Below are positions 38,701 to 48,584 of a stretch of 64,000 bases of DNA, piece by piece; position 1 is the first letter of the stretch, and every line of letters begins with the position of its first letter. A model generated the notes under the pieces. The model worked only from the letters and a program-made list of their open reading frames with translations, was not told where the DNA came from and searched no databases. The DNA is from Sthenelais limicola. Taxonomy: Eukaryota; Annelida; Polychaeta; Phyllodocida; Sigalionidae. The stretch is taken from positions 134,526,755-134,590,754 of the forward strand of contig OW804094.1 in NCBI GenBank assembly GCA_942159475.1. The letters are read 5' to 3'. The position numbers were made by a program, and so were the translations under genes.

Positions 38701-41452
38701 CCAATTTTTCATTTGAGTATTGATGAAAAATATTTGATAACATATTTGATAGCATAACATATTTGGAATAAATTTCCCAGTCCCATATTTCCCAATCTAA
38801 TTTTTGTTTTTTTTAAAAAAATTTTTTTTAATTTAATTTTTTTTTTTTTTTTTTTTTGCTTTTGTTTAACGGCGGGCCTTATTGAGTCTCCGGCGGCCAC
38901 CATAACGTCTCCGGCGGTGCGCCGGAGACTTGTCTATGTAGGGAAAACCCTGATATATAACTAGCAAATACTTGTGCTTCGCACGGGATTTGCTAGTGGG
39001 ACAGTGGGGCCGACATCTTCCAACTCTCCTTGTTCCCTCTCCAACCATCTTTCTCTTTCAAGTTGTCTCTGTAAGTTAGTATCTGTATTAACATTCATAC
39101 CTCAAATGGAACCCTGTTAAAATGTTTTTTTGTCACTGTTGTATTGTTGTTGCCTCCCATTCCCTCTCCCCCCGCCCCTCTCCCCCCCCCCCCCGCCTCA
39201 TATATCTCAAATGGAACCCTGTTAAGATGTTTTTTTGCCTCCCATTGCCTCTCCCCCTGCCCCACAATGGACATTTCCTGAGTTCCTTTTGGTGGAAATA
39301 TGGTGAAATATATCAACTCCTGTCCCGTAGTGAAGCAACAACTTGCCATGGTACCTGTCCATGACGTCATGCTTTGGGTGACCCAGAAACCTGGTGTAGG
39401 GGCACTGATAGGTTTGTTTTCAGGCAGTGCTGGGGGCCCTGGATGGGGGTGCTCGATGTAAACCCATTTCTAACCCCTTTCCAACCCTAATTTGTTAATG
39501 AAACATAGTGGAATGATTCGGCACCATTTTTGACAATGTGCATGTGAAATATATTGGAGATCTGGCCAGCGGTTTCAGGGAAGATAGCAGTTTAAGGCTC
39601 CAAACCCTTATTTTATTAATATAGACTTAATAGAGACACTTCACTTATAATATTATAATCATCATGAGTATGATGCATATAATTTTTATCAAATAATTGA
39701 GCTATATGAAAAACGATAAACACTCACACCTATGACAATGTGAAACGTTTGGGTATATTCTGATACTTGTTTCACATGAGTGCGATAAATTATTTTAATT
39801 CATTGACACATTAAAAAAGACGGGAACAATGCTCGGCCCCGTGGCAATGTAAAGGCATGAGTCCTTGTGATAATGTAAAAGACAGGAGAACAGATATTTT
39901 CCAAAGTGATTATTTACAAGATCTCTTTGTTGGAATGTTCTGATCTTTGGGGGGTTTAGCGCTTGGCGTCATAGGAATAGATGTACCAAATATCAAGACA
40001 GTGTATCAAATTTATCCTTGTATTTCGAAGGTCATTGTATGGAGTATATGTAGTTAGTTTACTGGTAATTGCCCACCCAGAAACCTTTTTTCAAACAAAA
40101 TATAGAAACACTTTTCAGATGTCCTTAATGTTTACTATCATCGGAATCAGCTTGATGTCATCTTTTCAAATATAATGGTATCTCAAAATCCATTTTTTGC
40201 AACTTGTGACTCATTTCCCAGTAACACATCACATATCTATACTTACTTGGGTCTCTGGACATCCAATGGTAGGTCTTTCCCAGGTCCGCTATCATAGGAG
40301 TTGAATTTGACATCATTAAAGTCTTCCTCCATTGGATTCCAATCATGGAGCTCCGCAAGGTCTTCAACCTTTGCAGGTCTGGAAGCAAAACAACGGCAGT
40401 TAAGCATTGGTATAAAATGTATGACAAGAGATCAACGGAATATGTATCTAATTTAATTTCCATATCCAATCAATCACTATGCAGGCTATCAACGGTTCTA
40501 AACATGAATCTCAAATTTACCCCCGGAGAAAAACCGCGCTACTTTTAGAAGTATGCGATACATAATGAAACCAAAATATACGTTCGTGGTATTTATGGTC
40601 ATAAAATATTTTCAATTGTGCCCTATTATAAAACATTATTTATCTATGAATGTGTTTATCGCAGTCTTCAAGTTTTCATTGCTGACAGATATTAAACGAA
40701 CATAGGCCTAATATAGTGAATATCAGGTTGACACTTGAAAGTAAATTATGCGATTTCAAATAAAAAGGATCAATCGAATTGGCGATAACTAGAAAACCTA
40801 AAACTTACATGTGCTTGGAGTCATCTTCAGCAATATCTTTAGCTCTATCGGTATCACCCACTTTTGGCCTGGAATGAATAACATACTGAAAGTACTCCTC
40901 GACTCACATGGCACAATATTTTCCCTTACAATACTAGGTGGATATAAGCAAAGATACTATACACAGCCATTACACAAGGCTGCGGGGACTATTATCTAGC
41001 ATTGTCCATGATTTTCCGCCAGAGGCTGTTAGGTGCAGTCACGAGTGCTACTACTATGGAAGGAAAGGAGCGGTGCATGAGTAAGAGTAATTAGTGTAAG
41101 AGGATTTGACGTTTGCAAATGCATTTCATATGAAGATAGGGGCTGTTTTTTGGATGAGATGATACTTATCTGATGTGATTTGTTCGAAGGTGAATGGGAG
41201 GTGATGAAATCAAATAATATTTATTGAGTGATTTTTCTATTCCGGAAATTTAATTAATATTTAGTTTTTCAAGGTTGTTTCAGTAAAACAATCGAATGTT
41301 ATTGTTCGTATCATATGAATTGGAGAAGGAATATTATTTTGGACTTGGATTATTTTGGACAAAGGAAATATGATTCATTGTACTTACGTCTTATCACGTG
41401 GTTTCAACTCCTGTAGAACTTTTTGCAATTGGCCTCGGCCAAAACTCGCCAT
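20778..41452 (-). CDS. TDRD1/Vreteno-like piRNA-pathway protein: RRM, MYND finger, five Tudor modules
   Basis: Tudor-family scaffolds bind dimethylarginine on PIWI proteins in germ granules; TDRD1 has MYND plus Tudors, and insect Vreteno adds an RRM. Exons, 5' to 3' on the minus strand: 41388-41452, 40809-40868, 40247-40378, 37193-37271, 36583-36692, 35810-35948, 35026-35299, 34648-34719, 34120-34210, 33555-33615, 33119-33241, 32488-32583, 31619-31834, 30823-30988, 30222-30279, 29295-29562, 28916-29058, 27956-28161, 27108-27304, 24783-26265, 24293-24403, 22356-22523, 20778-20950. These 4,491 bases form one frame of 1,496 residues plus TAG; every junction keeps phase with GT-AG sites. The start ATG (MASFGRGQL) is the first in-frame ATG of an exon with a good donor; an upstream ATG in the same frame (41602) would add an unlikely hydrophobic stretch. 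The RRM suggests orthology to Vreteno, but plain TDRD1 is possible, so no symbol is given. Confidence 0.92.
21026..21302. mobile_element. small element with TTCCCGCGG-type inverted ends, copy 1
   Basis: Starts TTCCCGCAGATTTATTTTC and ends GGACCGCGGGAA. The inside repeats AGTCATTAAA. The same ends and ATTAAATTT/TTTAATGAC interior occur at 23906-23997. Intronic in the Tudor-repeat gene. Confidence 0.55.
22580..22660 (+). repeat. dispersed repeat family E, copy 2
   Basis: AATAATAGATTCTTATTTCC then ATGTTACATTTACAATC, followed by GGATAAATAAAGAATGGAA; matches 14785-14880. Confidence 0.55.
22966..23000. repeat. short tandem duplication
   Basis: GAAGCATATTGAGAGATT occurs twice in a row. A related ~60-base duplication of GAGACGATATACCAAC...GTGGAAAGGACATGGCAAA is split between about 23065-23115 and 23461-23518, suggesting a degenerate repeat in this intron. 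Confidence 0.6.
23906..23997. mobile_element. small element with TTCCCGCGG-type inverted ends, copy 2
   Basis: TTCCCGCGG at the left and CCCGCGGGA at the right bracket 90 bases of TTTTAATGACT repeats. Shorter sibling of 21026-21302. Confidence 0.5.
24424..24686 (+). mobile_element. octamer-TIR MITE (family M1), right-truncated copy
   Basis: Begins TAGGGGATTTGCATAGCCGC and follows the same text as 32624-32999 and 61443-61797 through CATCTTTCCCATCATGAATT and TTGCAATTTTCGATAAAAGT, then diverges after GAATCCATTCCAGC; the last ~80 bases and the right terminal repeat are missing. Its left end lies only 19 bases upstream of the acceptor of the 24293-24403 exon. The ORF at 24649 runs out of it and is not a gene. 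Confidence 0.85.
24783..25440 (-). other. Tudor module 4 of the Tudor-repeat gene
   Basis: From NVTIWAASDPCQFYCQ (about 25440) through RGDIVAAL and NRWYRAQV to RFVDYGLRDV, with the SN-like flank following (GMEFQGIRCHLPKWDD). The aromatic positions are present, but the Asn of DYGN is replaced (DYGL), which may weaken ligand binding. Confidence 0.85.
25690..26265 (-). other. Tudor module 3 of the Tudor-repeat gene (degenerate)
   Basis: GELVFAKDPAGHWWRSEI resembles a Tudor core, but the DYGN position reads SLDNFSV, so the cage is not intact. A proline-rich linker (SPSPVKPPPKPK, about 25570-25610) separates it from module 4. All lies in a single 1,483-base exon, by far the largest of the gene. 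Confidence 0.7.
26266..27107 (-). other. intron without further features
   Basis: Between the exons at 27108-27304 and 24783-26265. AT-rich; no gene, hairpin or family repeat recognised. Confidence 0.4.
27108..29058 (-). other. Tudor module 2 of the Tudor-repeat gene
   Basis: Exons 28916-29058, 27956-28161 and 27108-27304. MDRFWIFVENENL opens the extended domain, GLLVAFDSTKSEWRRAQL and VYFFDHGFS form the core, and VDCLVEYFGHSG with GLPSLRDLLIGRGFA the SN-like part. DYGN is replaced by DHGF. Confidence 0.85.
28233..28372. repeat. tandem duplication, 70-bp period
   Basis: CTAGAAATGAGATTCCAATT, ACTCAGCATAAGTTTTAAAT and CCTCCGAACATACTGA occur twice in succession with few differences. Recent duplication inside an intron. 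Confidence 0.93.
30222..31834 (-). other. Tudor module 1 of the Tudor-repeat gene
   Basis: Exon 31619-31834 encodes GDFCAAMFEGEWYRAVV and LYVDFGNEAFV, close to a canonical Tudor core. Exons 30823-30988 and 30222-30279 continue with VCGLESWGHHDVKSF and FTVFVEGLSKDGLYF, the SN-like flank of extended Tudors. Confidence 0.88.
30791..30840 (-). repeat. 30-bp duplication spanning a splice donor
   Basis: ACCTTGAAGATAAAATACAT and ACCTTGAAGATAGAATTTAG start 30 bases apart. On the minus strand each gives TTCAAG followed by GT, so exon 30823-30988 has a second possible donor 30 bases downstream that keeps the frame and adds ten residues. Confidence 0.8.
32036..32225 (+). repeat. dispersed repeat family D, copy 2
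   Basis: AGACAACTATTTGTCAAAAC, CAGTGCTCACGGGGTGGACC, TGTCTCGATTGTGCATATAA and CAAATAAGATTTAGGTAGAG match 11030-11345 in order. Intronic in the Tudor-repeat gene. Confidence 0.8.
32624..32999 (+). mobile_element. octamer-TIR MITE (family M1), near-complete copy
   Basis: The left end TAGGGCACTTGCATAGCTGC is slightly damaged; the right end is GCACATGCAAATCCCCTA. The interior matches 61443-61797 closely (ATAGAAAACATGCCATG, TTAGCATGGACTAATTATCA). It starts 39 bases from the acceptor of exon 32488-32583. Internal ORFs are not genes. Confidence 0.9.
34120..34719 (-). other. MYND zinc finger of the Tudor-repeat gene
   Basis: Formed by joining exon 34648-34719 (PCQHCGKL) to exon 34120-34210 (HCQRCSRPYCGVDCQK, ADWLRHKDIC). 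The spacing C-x2-C-x7-C-x2-C-x4-C-x3-C-x7-H-x3-C is an intact MYND finger at about residues 304-339. Reading past the donor at 34646 would destroy it, which supports that donor. Confidence 0.93.
34375..34478 (-). repeat. dispersed repeat family B, copy 2 (reverse)
   Basis: TTTTCAGTCACTTAGAATAT, TGCACTTGTTGCTGCACAAC and CGCTCCTTCAACCAATTCGT are the reverse complement of the start of the 5711 copy. Confidence 0.7.
35810..37271 (-). other. RRM of the Tudor-repeat gene
   Basis: Exons 37193-37271, 36583-36692 and 35810-35948. RNP2 reads LYVSGI and RNP1 reads KSTFGFVTY across a splice junction; LRVRPALSEEDRAA closes the fold (about residues 100-185). RNP1 and RNP2 keep aromatic and glycine positions compatible with RNA binding. 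An acidic, Ser/Thr/Gln-rich linker (exon 35026-35299) follows before the MYND finger. Confidence 0.9.
36085..36112. repeat. (ATCT)n microsatellite
   Basis: Repeated ATCT after ATAAAGTATCTATAT. It follows a CGACGTTTTGG motif and resembles a retroelement tail. Confidence 0.8.
37495..38952. mobile_element. 1.46-kb non-autonomous DNA transposon, hAT-like ends
   Basis: The left end CAGGGTTTTCCACAGG and the right end GGGAAAACCCTG form terminal inverted repeats; both ends also carry TCTCCGG(T/C)GG blocks just inside. AT-rich flanks (TTATATA before, ATATATAA after) may be a target duplication. No transposase frame is visible. It carries a nested MITE at 38051-38459 and a poly-T run at 38839-38858. 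Located in the intron between Tudor-gene exons 3 and 4. Confidence 0.75.
38051..38459. mobile_element. MITE family M2, full-length copy
   Basis: TGTGATGTGTTCAGGAAAAT, GAGTCACAAGTC at the left mirrors GACTTTTGACTCATTTTCCT, GTGACACATCACA at the right: inverted repeats of about 32 bases with a few mismatches. 409 bases long, AT-rich, no ORF. Nested inside the hAT-like element. Confidence 0.85.
39101..39285. repeat. ~105-bp tandem duplication with C-rich runs
   Basis: CTCAAATGGAACCCTGTTAA and ATGTTTTTTTG, CCTCCCATT(C/G)CCTCTCCCC occur twice, about 105 bases apart. ORFs on both strands here are low-complexity artefacts. Confidence 0.8.
39408..39600 (+). repeat. dispersed repeat family F, copy 1
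   Basis: TAACCCTTTCCAACCC..., CATAGTGGAATGATTCGGCA, CCAT resembles 60470-60605 (TTTTAACCCA, CATAGCGGAATGGCTTCGCA, CCAT). Boundaries unclear. Confidence 0.5.
39890..40233 (+). mobile_element. MITE family M2, left-truncated copy
   Basis: The interior (TTACTGGTAATTGCCCACCC, ATGTTTACTATCATCGGAAT) and right end (CAACTTGTGACTCATTTCCC, AGTAACACATCACA) match 38051-38459. The right end lies seven bases from the donor of Tudor-gene exon 40247-40378. Confidence 0.8.
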
Positions 41453-42052
41453 GATTAGATCATAAAGATGTATTCCGTTACATGTCTGAGAAATTAATAA
41501 TAAAATAAACATAGTTATTATTAGAGATAAGATTATCAACAACCAAAAATAGAGCCCAATTTGACTTAATTTAGATCCGGTATACTTAAAAACTTGTTTC
41601 ATGCTTCATGGATCGTAACCAGTTTGCCTATCTCCGCGGAGCGAAGCTAGGTGGTGTTCTATAATAAGTTCCCATAGGCGATGCTTAACAACCAATAGCA
41701 TCACATAGACGCACAAACGAACTTCTGAATTTATGTCCTAGCTTTCAGCAATGATAAAACTAACATTACTGACCCTCCATGTTGCTCATACTCCAACAGT
41801 AAATAAACTAGGGGTGAAGTGATGGGATCGCCGCCATGTATATTTGAAAAGTTAGCGCTACTTTGCAAAAGGCAGAATATTATTCCAGTCATAGAGGCTG
41901 GCAGAATGAAGCCACGCCTATCTAAGCTGGCTCAGCCAATCCGCTTAACGTTCAGCGAAAATGGTAAAAGATTTGCGCAGTGTTGTAGCTGGTTATTGGT
42001 CACTAGTTATGATAGGTTTCTTCCTCTTGCGGTCACGTGACTCCAGTGCAAG
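41453..42052. promoter_or_regulatory. probable bidirectional promoter
   Basis: 600 bases between the minus-strand Tudor-gene ATG and a plus-strand ATG. CCAAT boxes are near 41692 and 41936 and an ATTGG near 41994. A CACGTG E-box is at 42034-42039. AAGATGGCG, a YY1-like initiator context, covers the plus-strand start. No TATA box close to either start. Confidence 0.45.
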
Positions 42053-42171
42053 ATGGCGCAGCACGACATGCAGTTTTGGTCACCGATTCGGAAATGTATC
42101 AGACCAAAACAACATGTAAACTTTGACGGCACATTACGAAAAATGCGGCGAAATATTGCTAGAGACATCAT
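42053..42171 (+). CDS. possible first coding exon of an unidentified divergent gene
   Basis: ATG in a strong start context (CAAGATGGCG) opens 39 codons (begins MAQHDMQFW, ends NIARDI) and then meets a good donor, AT followed by GTAAGAGG. The product is basic and I do not recognise it. An in-frame TAA lies at the donor if unspliced. I could not find the next exon in the following 6 kb, so this may be an upstream non-coding transcript instead. Confidence 0.35.
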
Positions 42172-45150
42172 GTAAGAGGTGAACAACTTTGCATGTACTG
42201 ATTGATCTTTGCCTTTCCAGTAGACTCACGCCCTCATTATTAGTATCAAAGTGTGCCCAACCCTGTCTACGACAGGCGTAGGCCTAGGCTATGTACAGGT
42301 GTTGGGCGTCCAAACTACATGGATCGATGCCTTTCTCAGACATCATGTTTTTAACTTTCTTTAAAATCAATTTCGTTCCCTGGTTTATTTAGGCTACTCG
42401 GTCATTTATTATATTCATGTCTAATGTCTATACATGGTAAATATTTTCTCATTTTGATTTTCCCTATGCCTAACCAACAGGCACAAAAATAATTTTTATT
42501 GGTTAAAACTTCACTTTATGTTGGCCCTAAATTGACCCACAATCGTATTTTTATTAAACAAATCCAATTCCTAGCATCGTATTTAGACCCTCAGTCACCC
42601 TGACATCCCAGATCTATCTAGGCAGAGATCGTAGAAGTTGGCACCTCTGTTTATTATAAATAATAAAACTGAGTTGTCACTGTGCAGGGTCTAGAGACTA
42701 GACATTGTCTAAGACAATATCCGCTCTGCCACTGGCAGAGCAAAGCATTGTAGTCAGCGAACCTGCCTCTGCCTATGTCCCGATACTATCTCCAGAGAGC
42801 ATTGGGGCAGCTAAGCCAGGGTCGTGTTTATTATCCGATGGCACTGCGGTTAACATTTTTACCTATGGCTATGACATGTGGCTGTGGTTTCCTGAAACCA
42901 GTTTTAGATGAATAGGCTGCACTTAATGCAAGTAACCATGATGATGTGACCATCATATAGCGGTTTTTTAAGTCATTAAAATGAAGCAAACTTCAAATGG
43001 GAGCCGCAGAGCGAACCCAGAATGAATCACTGAAAACTCGAGGCTCTAGCCCAAAATTTCGACTCCACTTTGCATCTCACTGAACAAGTAACCCCACATT
43101 TCAACACAATGACAAGTGTCAAATTCTTATTAAGAATATTCTTCATATCATACTGTGCGAACCATAGATTACACCTAGGTAAATGAGATAAGTGTTATCG
43201 AAATGAGAGATTTTCTTTAACGTGTAGGCTTACACACTTCAGAACACGTTTTCTTACCTTAGAGAACGGCCATACTTGTTTGGGTTATGGCGAGAGCCGT
43301 ACCCCTTTTGTAACAACCCTTCTGATTGGCGGAGGCCATGTAGGTCGGAGACGCCACCTAGTGGGAAAACCTTAAGGCGACAAATAACAAGAGACTTCGG
43401 TATAGGGAAACAGTTGTAATTAATGCAGCTGTATAGTATAGTAGTTCCCGAGAAGTCCATGGACCAGGGTCTCAAATTTTGGGTATTAGTACCATTTCGG
43501 TGGACAGATTCTGACCTATGCCAAACAATAGAAGGGGTCAGAGGCTTTCAAATGAGCTATGATACCCTTTTTAAATGAGTTGCTTATTTGCCACTAGGGG
43601 ACACCGAAGTTGAATATCTTTGGTTTTTAGCCCATACACTGTTGAAATACTATCTGTAGAGCATTATGCATAATTATTAAACTAAATGAACTGTAAAATT
43701 CCCTTTTAATTGATTACTGGAACATGGTTACCTGGTTTTATATGATTTTTCAAATTAAAAAAAATTGGTAGTATCGCATATCTACTGGTGTTTTTTTTGC
43801 CACTACCAACTAGCACAGGTTGCTTTGATTGCCCTCTTCCAGCAACAGCATACATTACTGACATACTTATAAATAGTGGCGCTAGTATAGTAGTAGTGGC
43901 ATTACTCCACAGCATTACTCTTAACTATTTGTGTGACACGCATAAACCCAGACTACCAATGAATATTTTTTTTAATTTCACAAGTCTTTCTGAAATTCTG
44001 TCCTAGTCTAATTCAACATATTGCGCTGTTGACATGTCAATAAACCATATATTTTTATTCCAATAGTCTTTCCTAATCTTGAATTCATCAATGCATTTGA
44101 GAAATTACTCCTACACTACAGGACAATTTTTCCTGCGTTTAAATGGCATACCAAAAGGTGGGAAATAAATATTTAGAAATTCTAAAACACATTTTCCCTG
44201 CAAATTCTCAGAATATGGTGTTGAAGTGAATTGTATGTTATATCCTTTTGAGATTAGAGCAAAATATCATAATTCTCTCAGTGCAGTATGAAAATTATAA
44301 TTTATCACTATATCAATTTATTTTTTCCTTAACTGATTTAGTACGCAATATAAAACTCATGCAACTTCACCTGATGTACATTATACTATTACGTTTATTT
44401 TTTAGTCCAGGGATATCTCCTTCTTTTCATTCTTCGGAAAACCATCTATTATGGTATCTAATAATTATTGAACTCTGGTAATATGATTAAGGTAACTGTT
44501 AAAATAGTTTGATATTTTGTAATTTTTGAAGCTTAAAGGATCGTCCGAATGGGCCTGAAAACCAGAAGAATGCATTAAAACAGCATTCAATATACTAAAA
44601 ATTTCTGGGGATCATGGCCCCCCAAGCCCCTGGATGGTAGCTTGGACCCACTACTCTTATAATATTTCCGAGGAGAACCCTGAATGGAGATCCTTTTTTC
44701 TCCCACTCAATTAAGGTCAGTTCAAGGCAGTGTTCTGGCAGTCAGTAATTTTGATTGTGGGTTTTTAAGGGCTTAAATAAAAGCCAGTAATTTTCAAAGT
44801 GCATCTGTAAAAAGTCAGTAATTTTCTATCTGAGGCTCAGAGCCCTGTAAATCAGTAGAATGCGCTCAAATGGCAGTCTACTAATGACACTCATTTCCTA
44901 AAAGGTTTCCCAGGGGACCATGCCCTTGGCCCCATATATGGTGGTTGTGACACAGTTAGGTCATTATTTAAAACCAGCTTTTCTTAGGTTTTGTTATAAC
45001 CAGTAATATACATCTCATTCAGGCAACTGAAATCTTTTATTTTAACAAGCGAAATTTTGCCGGAATTATTCCTTTATAGTGAAGATGCCACTCTAATACA
45101 ATTAATATTATTGTTTGTTTACATGCCTCAGGCTCTGTTCTCACCGTGTA
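42172..45150. other. about 3 kb without recognised genes
   Basis: Scattered short ORFs with no family resemblance or splice support. A CAGTAATTTT phrase repeats several times around 44740-44870. A minus-strand frame at 43260-43475 ends at a donor-like CTAAG/GTAAG (43258) but is not recognised. Confidence 0.4.
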
Positions 45151-45189
45151 GTTATATAAGATAATTTAGATTAGATAATTAGATTTCTT

Positions 45190-45452
45190 AAATCTTGGTG
45201 TTTATTTGGTCTGTAATTTTTTGCTTCTAATTTGGACCTATTTTTATAAAAAGGTTATCATAGTCTTTTCAACGCCTGGGGAATCTTACCCATATCAATT
45301 GAAATGTTACATAGATGGATCATGTGGTAAGATAAGGGTTTATGAGGCAGTGTTTCAAGGTTTTTTGTAGGTAAATGTGGGATGCTAGATGCTTTCTGAA
45401 TGATGAATTCCCATATTATTTCAATATGTTCACCTGAGTCACCTCCCATCAC
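45190..45452 (-). pseudogene. decayed LINE-type reverse transcriptase fragment
   Basis: The minus-strand frame reads LPHKPLSYHMIHLCNISIDM then GKIPQALKRL and stops; a shifted frame continues SKLEAKNYRP. This is the N-terminal landmark of non-LTR reverse transcriptases (N-x-S-x-x-x-G-x-I-P ... NYRP). Stops and a frameshift show it is dead, and no downstream RT motifs (such as YADD) were found. Confidence 0.6.
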
Positions 45453-48400
45453 GTTTTATGTCTGGAAAATTAACAAAGAAAGGAACACAAAAAAGACAAT
45501 ACATATCATCAAGACTTTATTTCTTTATAACAGGAATGGTACAACATTAAATCATTATAGCCACAGTCTTAGTGAAGCTGTTAAGACATCTGGCAGCAAT
45601 AAGGCATGCCAAAACAAACCAAGGATATCATTTAAGTTAATACAGAGAATGCCCTTCCCCTCTGTGGGTCTGGATTTTAACTTATAGTATACATCTTTAT
45701 AACTATATATACATCAGTTTCAGCACCAGCTATAATTAGATTGATTATTTATATTTGGGTTCCACTGCTGCATCAAAACATGTTAATGACTAGAATGAAT
45801 GTATTGCATCTAGGTTCTGACATTGTATAGAAATAGTTGACCACAATTGATATCTCTAACCTAGTGACATGAATAACCTTGGAACCACTCCAATAAGCAC
45901 TACAACTCCTCCTATCATGTAAGTCTTTTTTTATTGTGTAAACATCTAGTGAGTCTATACCAGTGTCCTAACCAGAAGTAAAATGAGAGTGGGGAGCTGG
46001 CAGTCAAGGAGCAATATTGTACAGCCAGTAAGCCCCGAAAGCATGAAGACAATTTTAGGGTGTCCAGTCAGCTTTTGAAACCATGCATGTCAAATGGTGC
46101 ATTTAAAATAATCAGTGGCAAAAATGCTTGTATTTCAACAATGTTTTACCATAGGAACTGTACGTGTAGGAAGTATTAATGGCTAAATAACAAACATTAA
46201 CACATCTAGCACCACCAATAAGCTTTAACTGAGCATCTTAGAAATAAACCCACTCGACAGTCAAACTGCGCCTACAAACCTAGGTGATTTAGGAAAATTC
46301 TTCAACTATAAGGGGTGTCAATCTAGATTAACCAGCATAACCAGATAGTTGCCATCCTCAGGGGTGCAGTAGGGTTTAAGGGCCAGTCAATGTGGAGGGT
46401 GTGGAAGACCATTGTCATAATATGAAAAGAGGAAAAGATTAATTGGAACTCTATGCAGCAAAGCTGACCAAGTCCAACCAATGCAAGTTATATTCTTACA
46501 TTTCCTTCTGAACTGCCATTCTCCTATGTACCATTATTTATGATTGTGTATCATTGATTATAGATCGATTGATACAACCTAGTATGTATCATTCTATGAA
46601 GTATATCTTATAGGCATGAATGTTCCTTTTGATAGACTGAAACAACACAGGTGTATGTAAAGCATTGTACACGAAATGACCAATGGATCAATTCACAATT
46701 CTGAAGATCTCAACAAGAAAAGACGATATTAAAAGAAGATGTGTCACAATATGGAACTGTACAATTTGATGGACAACTTAGAAAAGCCGGAAGGAAAATG
46801 CAGTGCTCTATGAGGAAACATGCCAGCGAGTAATGCCCAAACAGGAGGTGTATACGAAAATAGGACTACTGTGCAGTAGTAGTATCTAATTACCTAATGG
46901 GGACAAAGGAGCAGCCAAAGCAGAGAGGGACAGAAAAATATAAAAGAGCAGACGGTGATGATGAGCCAGATTCAAATGGAGGGGCAGCAGAGAAAAGGCA
47001 GCAGAGCGGCAAAACATCAACATAGATGAGATATGAGTTAGCAATAGCTGAAACTTGTCTCATCCAAGTGAAGTTGGCAATTTGCAAGATTCTGAGAACA
47101 CAGGAAAGAAGGATATGGGGCAAAACACTACGAGGGATAACAGAATAAAGACTCATAGTAGACAGAATGGAATACTCAGGAGATGAACCACCAAGGTCTA
47201 GGGATGTTCAAAAAGATAAATAACCCACCTAGCGGCCAGTCTAGGCATGATAAATAAATTTTGATCCAGCATCCAGCTTTGATTTCAGCTGTGTCCCAAA
47301 GGGAGATAGAGTTGAAAGGGGATTATGGCGCCATGTATGACCAAAGAGAGGTTGCTGGCAGACCTAGAGCAGGAAATGAAGGATGTTAAATGTCAATTTG
47401 CCATTGCCTTTGATTGAACCAGGTTTGTTTTAATATTCATTTTCAGTGAATGCATTATGCAGATACATTATTCTTAGCACAGCTGACTCAAATATGATTT
47501 ATAAGAGATAGAAAAACATCTAGATGTTGTTACATTACTATCAAGGGATATTATTCAATATTTTTTATTTTAAAAAAAGTAAAAATAAATTCTAAGCACA
47601 TTTAACACTTATTCTGTTATTCAAGGAAGAATCAAAGAAAGAAAACAGTTACAATGAAAGAGTACATGTAAAGTATTCCTACTTTAAGGGTGTGCGAGGA
47701 CGTGGATCCCACAGTCATAAGAAATTGAAAATCTAATTACAGATTATTTATAAATTTTAATTGTTAACACTGTCCAGGGGCGGAGGAACCTCTATGGATG
47801 AGCGGGTTAATAATAATTCACCACCTTGTTACGCGCTATGAGATGAATGGTCAACCATTACTCTTGTAGAATGAAGACCTACACAGCAGTCCCTAACTGT
47901 GGGAATGTATCAACTCCTATTATGAAGCAACAATTTATGAACTTGTTTTGATTAGAAAACACTTTTGATTAATGCATGCATGTGAATTTCTCAGACATTT
48001 TCTCTTCGAGAGTTATGGTCAATGTCAAGTGTTGTATTTTAGTCATTAAATTTATACCCGGATCGTGGGAGGGACCACCAGATATTGGAATCGGAAATTA
48101 AGATCGTGTCGGAATGTAAATGCCTATGTGCTGGATCACACGAGATATCACATAATTGCGCATGCGCACAACTGTGTTTCTTTGAAATGAATGTCTGAAT
48201 TTTGCTTTAAAATAAAGCCCTGCCTTTTGGTATGGCAGCTTGGCTCATGTACTTCATCTGACATGTGTTGAGTTCATCTTTATATCGGGAGGATCGACCG
48301 GCAGTTTAGCGTCAGCTCAATTAGCAACTGGGCCGGATAATGGCGACTATACGGGGAGACCATCCGAGGCGCATCGGGGAGTTTAAGACCATACATCATC

Positions 48401-48584
48401 TGATCTAAATACAAATCAAGTATATGGTTGGTTAATCTGCCAAGCAACTATCCGGTGTCTCACATACATATCAATCAAATAAGATCAGAAAGATAAAACC
48501 TCACACCAGGACCTATGTCCACAAAAGCATGACAGACAATAAAACATTCAATTAATCACAAAAAGAAATATTCCAAAATAAAAA
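45453..48584. other. about 3.1 kb without recognised genes
   Basis: Several ORFs under 90 codons on either strand show no domain or splice support. The 48060-48420 part has higher GC and phrases such as GGGAGGATCGACCGGCAG that could be the edge of a retroelement, but nothing decisive. Confidence 0.4.

Noticed and set aside
43254..43475. 73-codon minus-strand frame ending at a donor, as an upstream coding exon of the Tudor gene
   Set aside because: No similarity, and the exon at 41388-41452 already has a start codon; it could at most be 5' untranslated.
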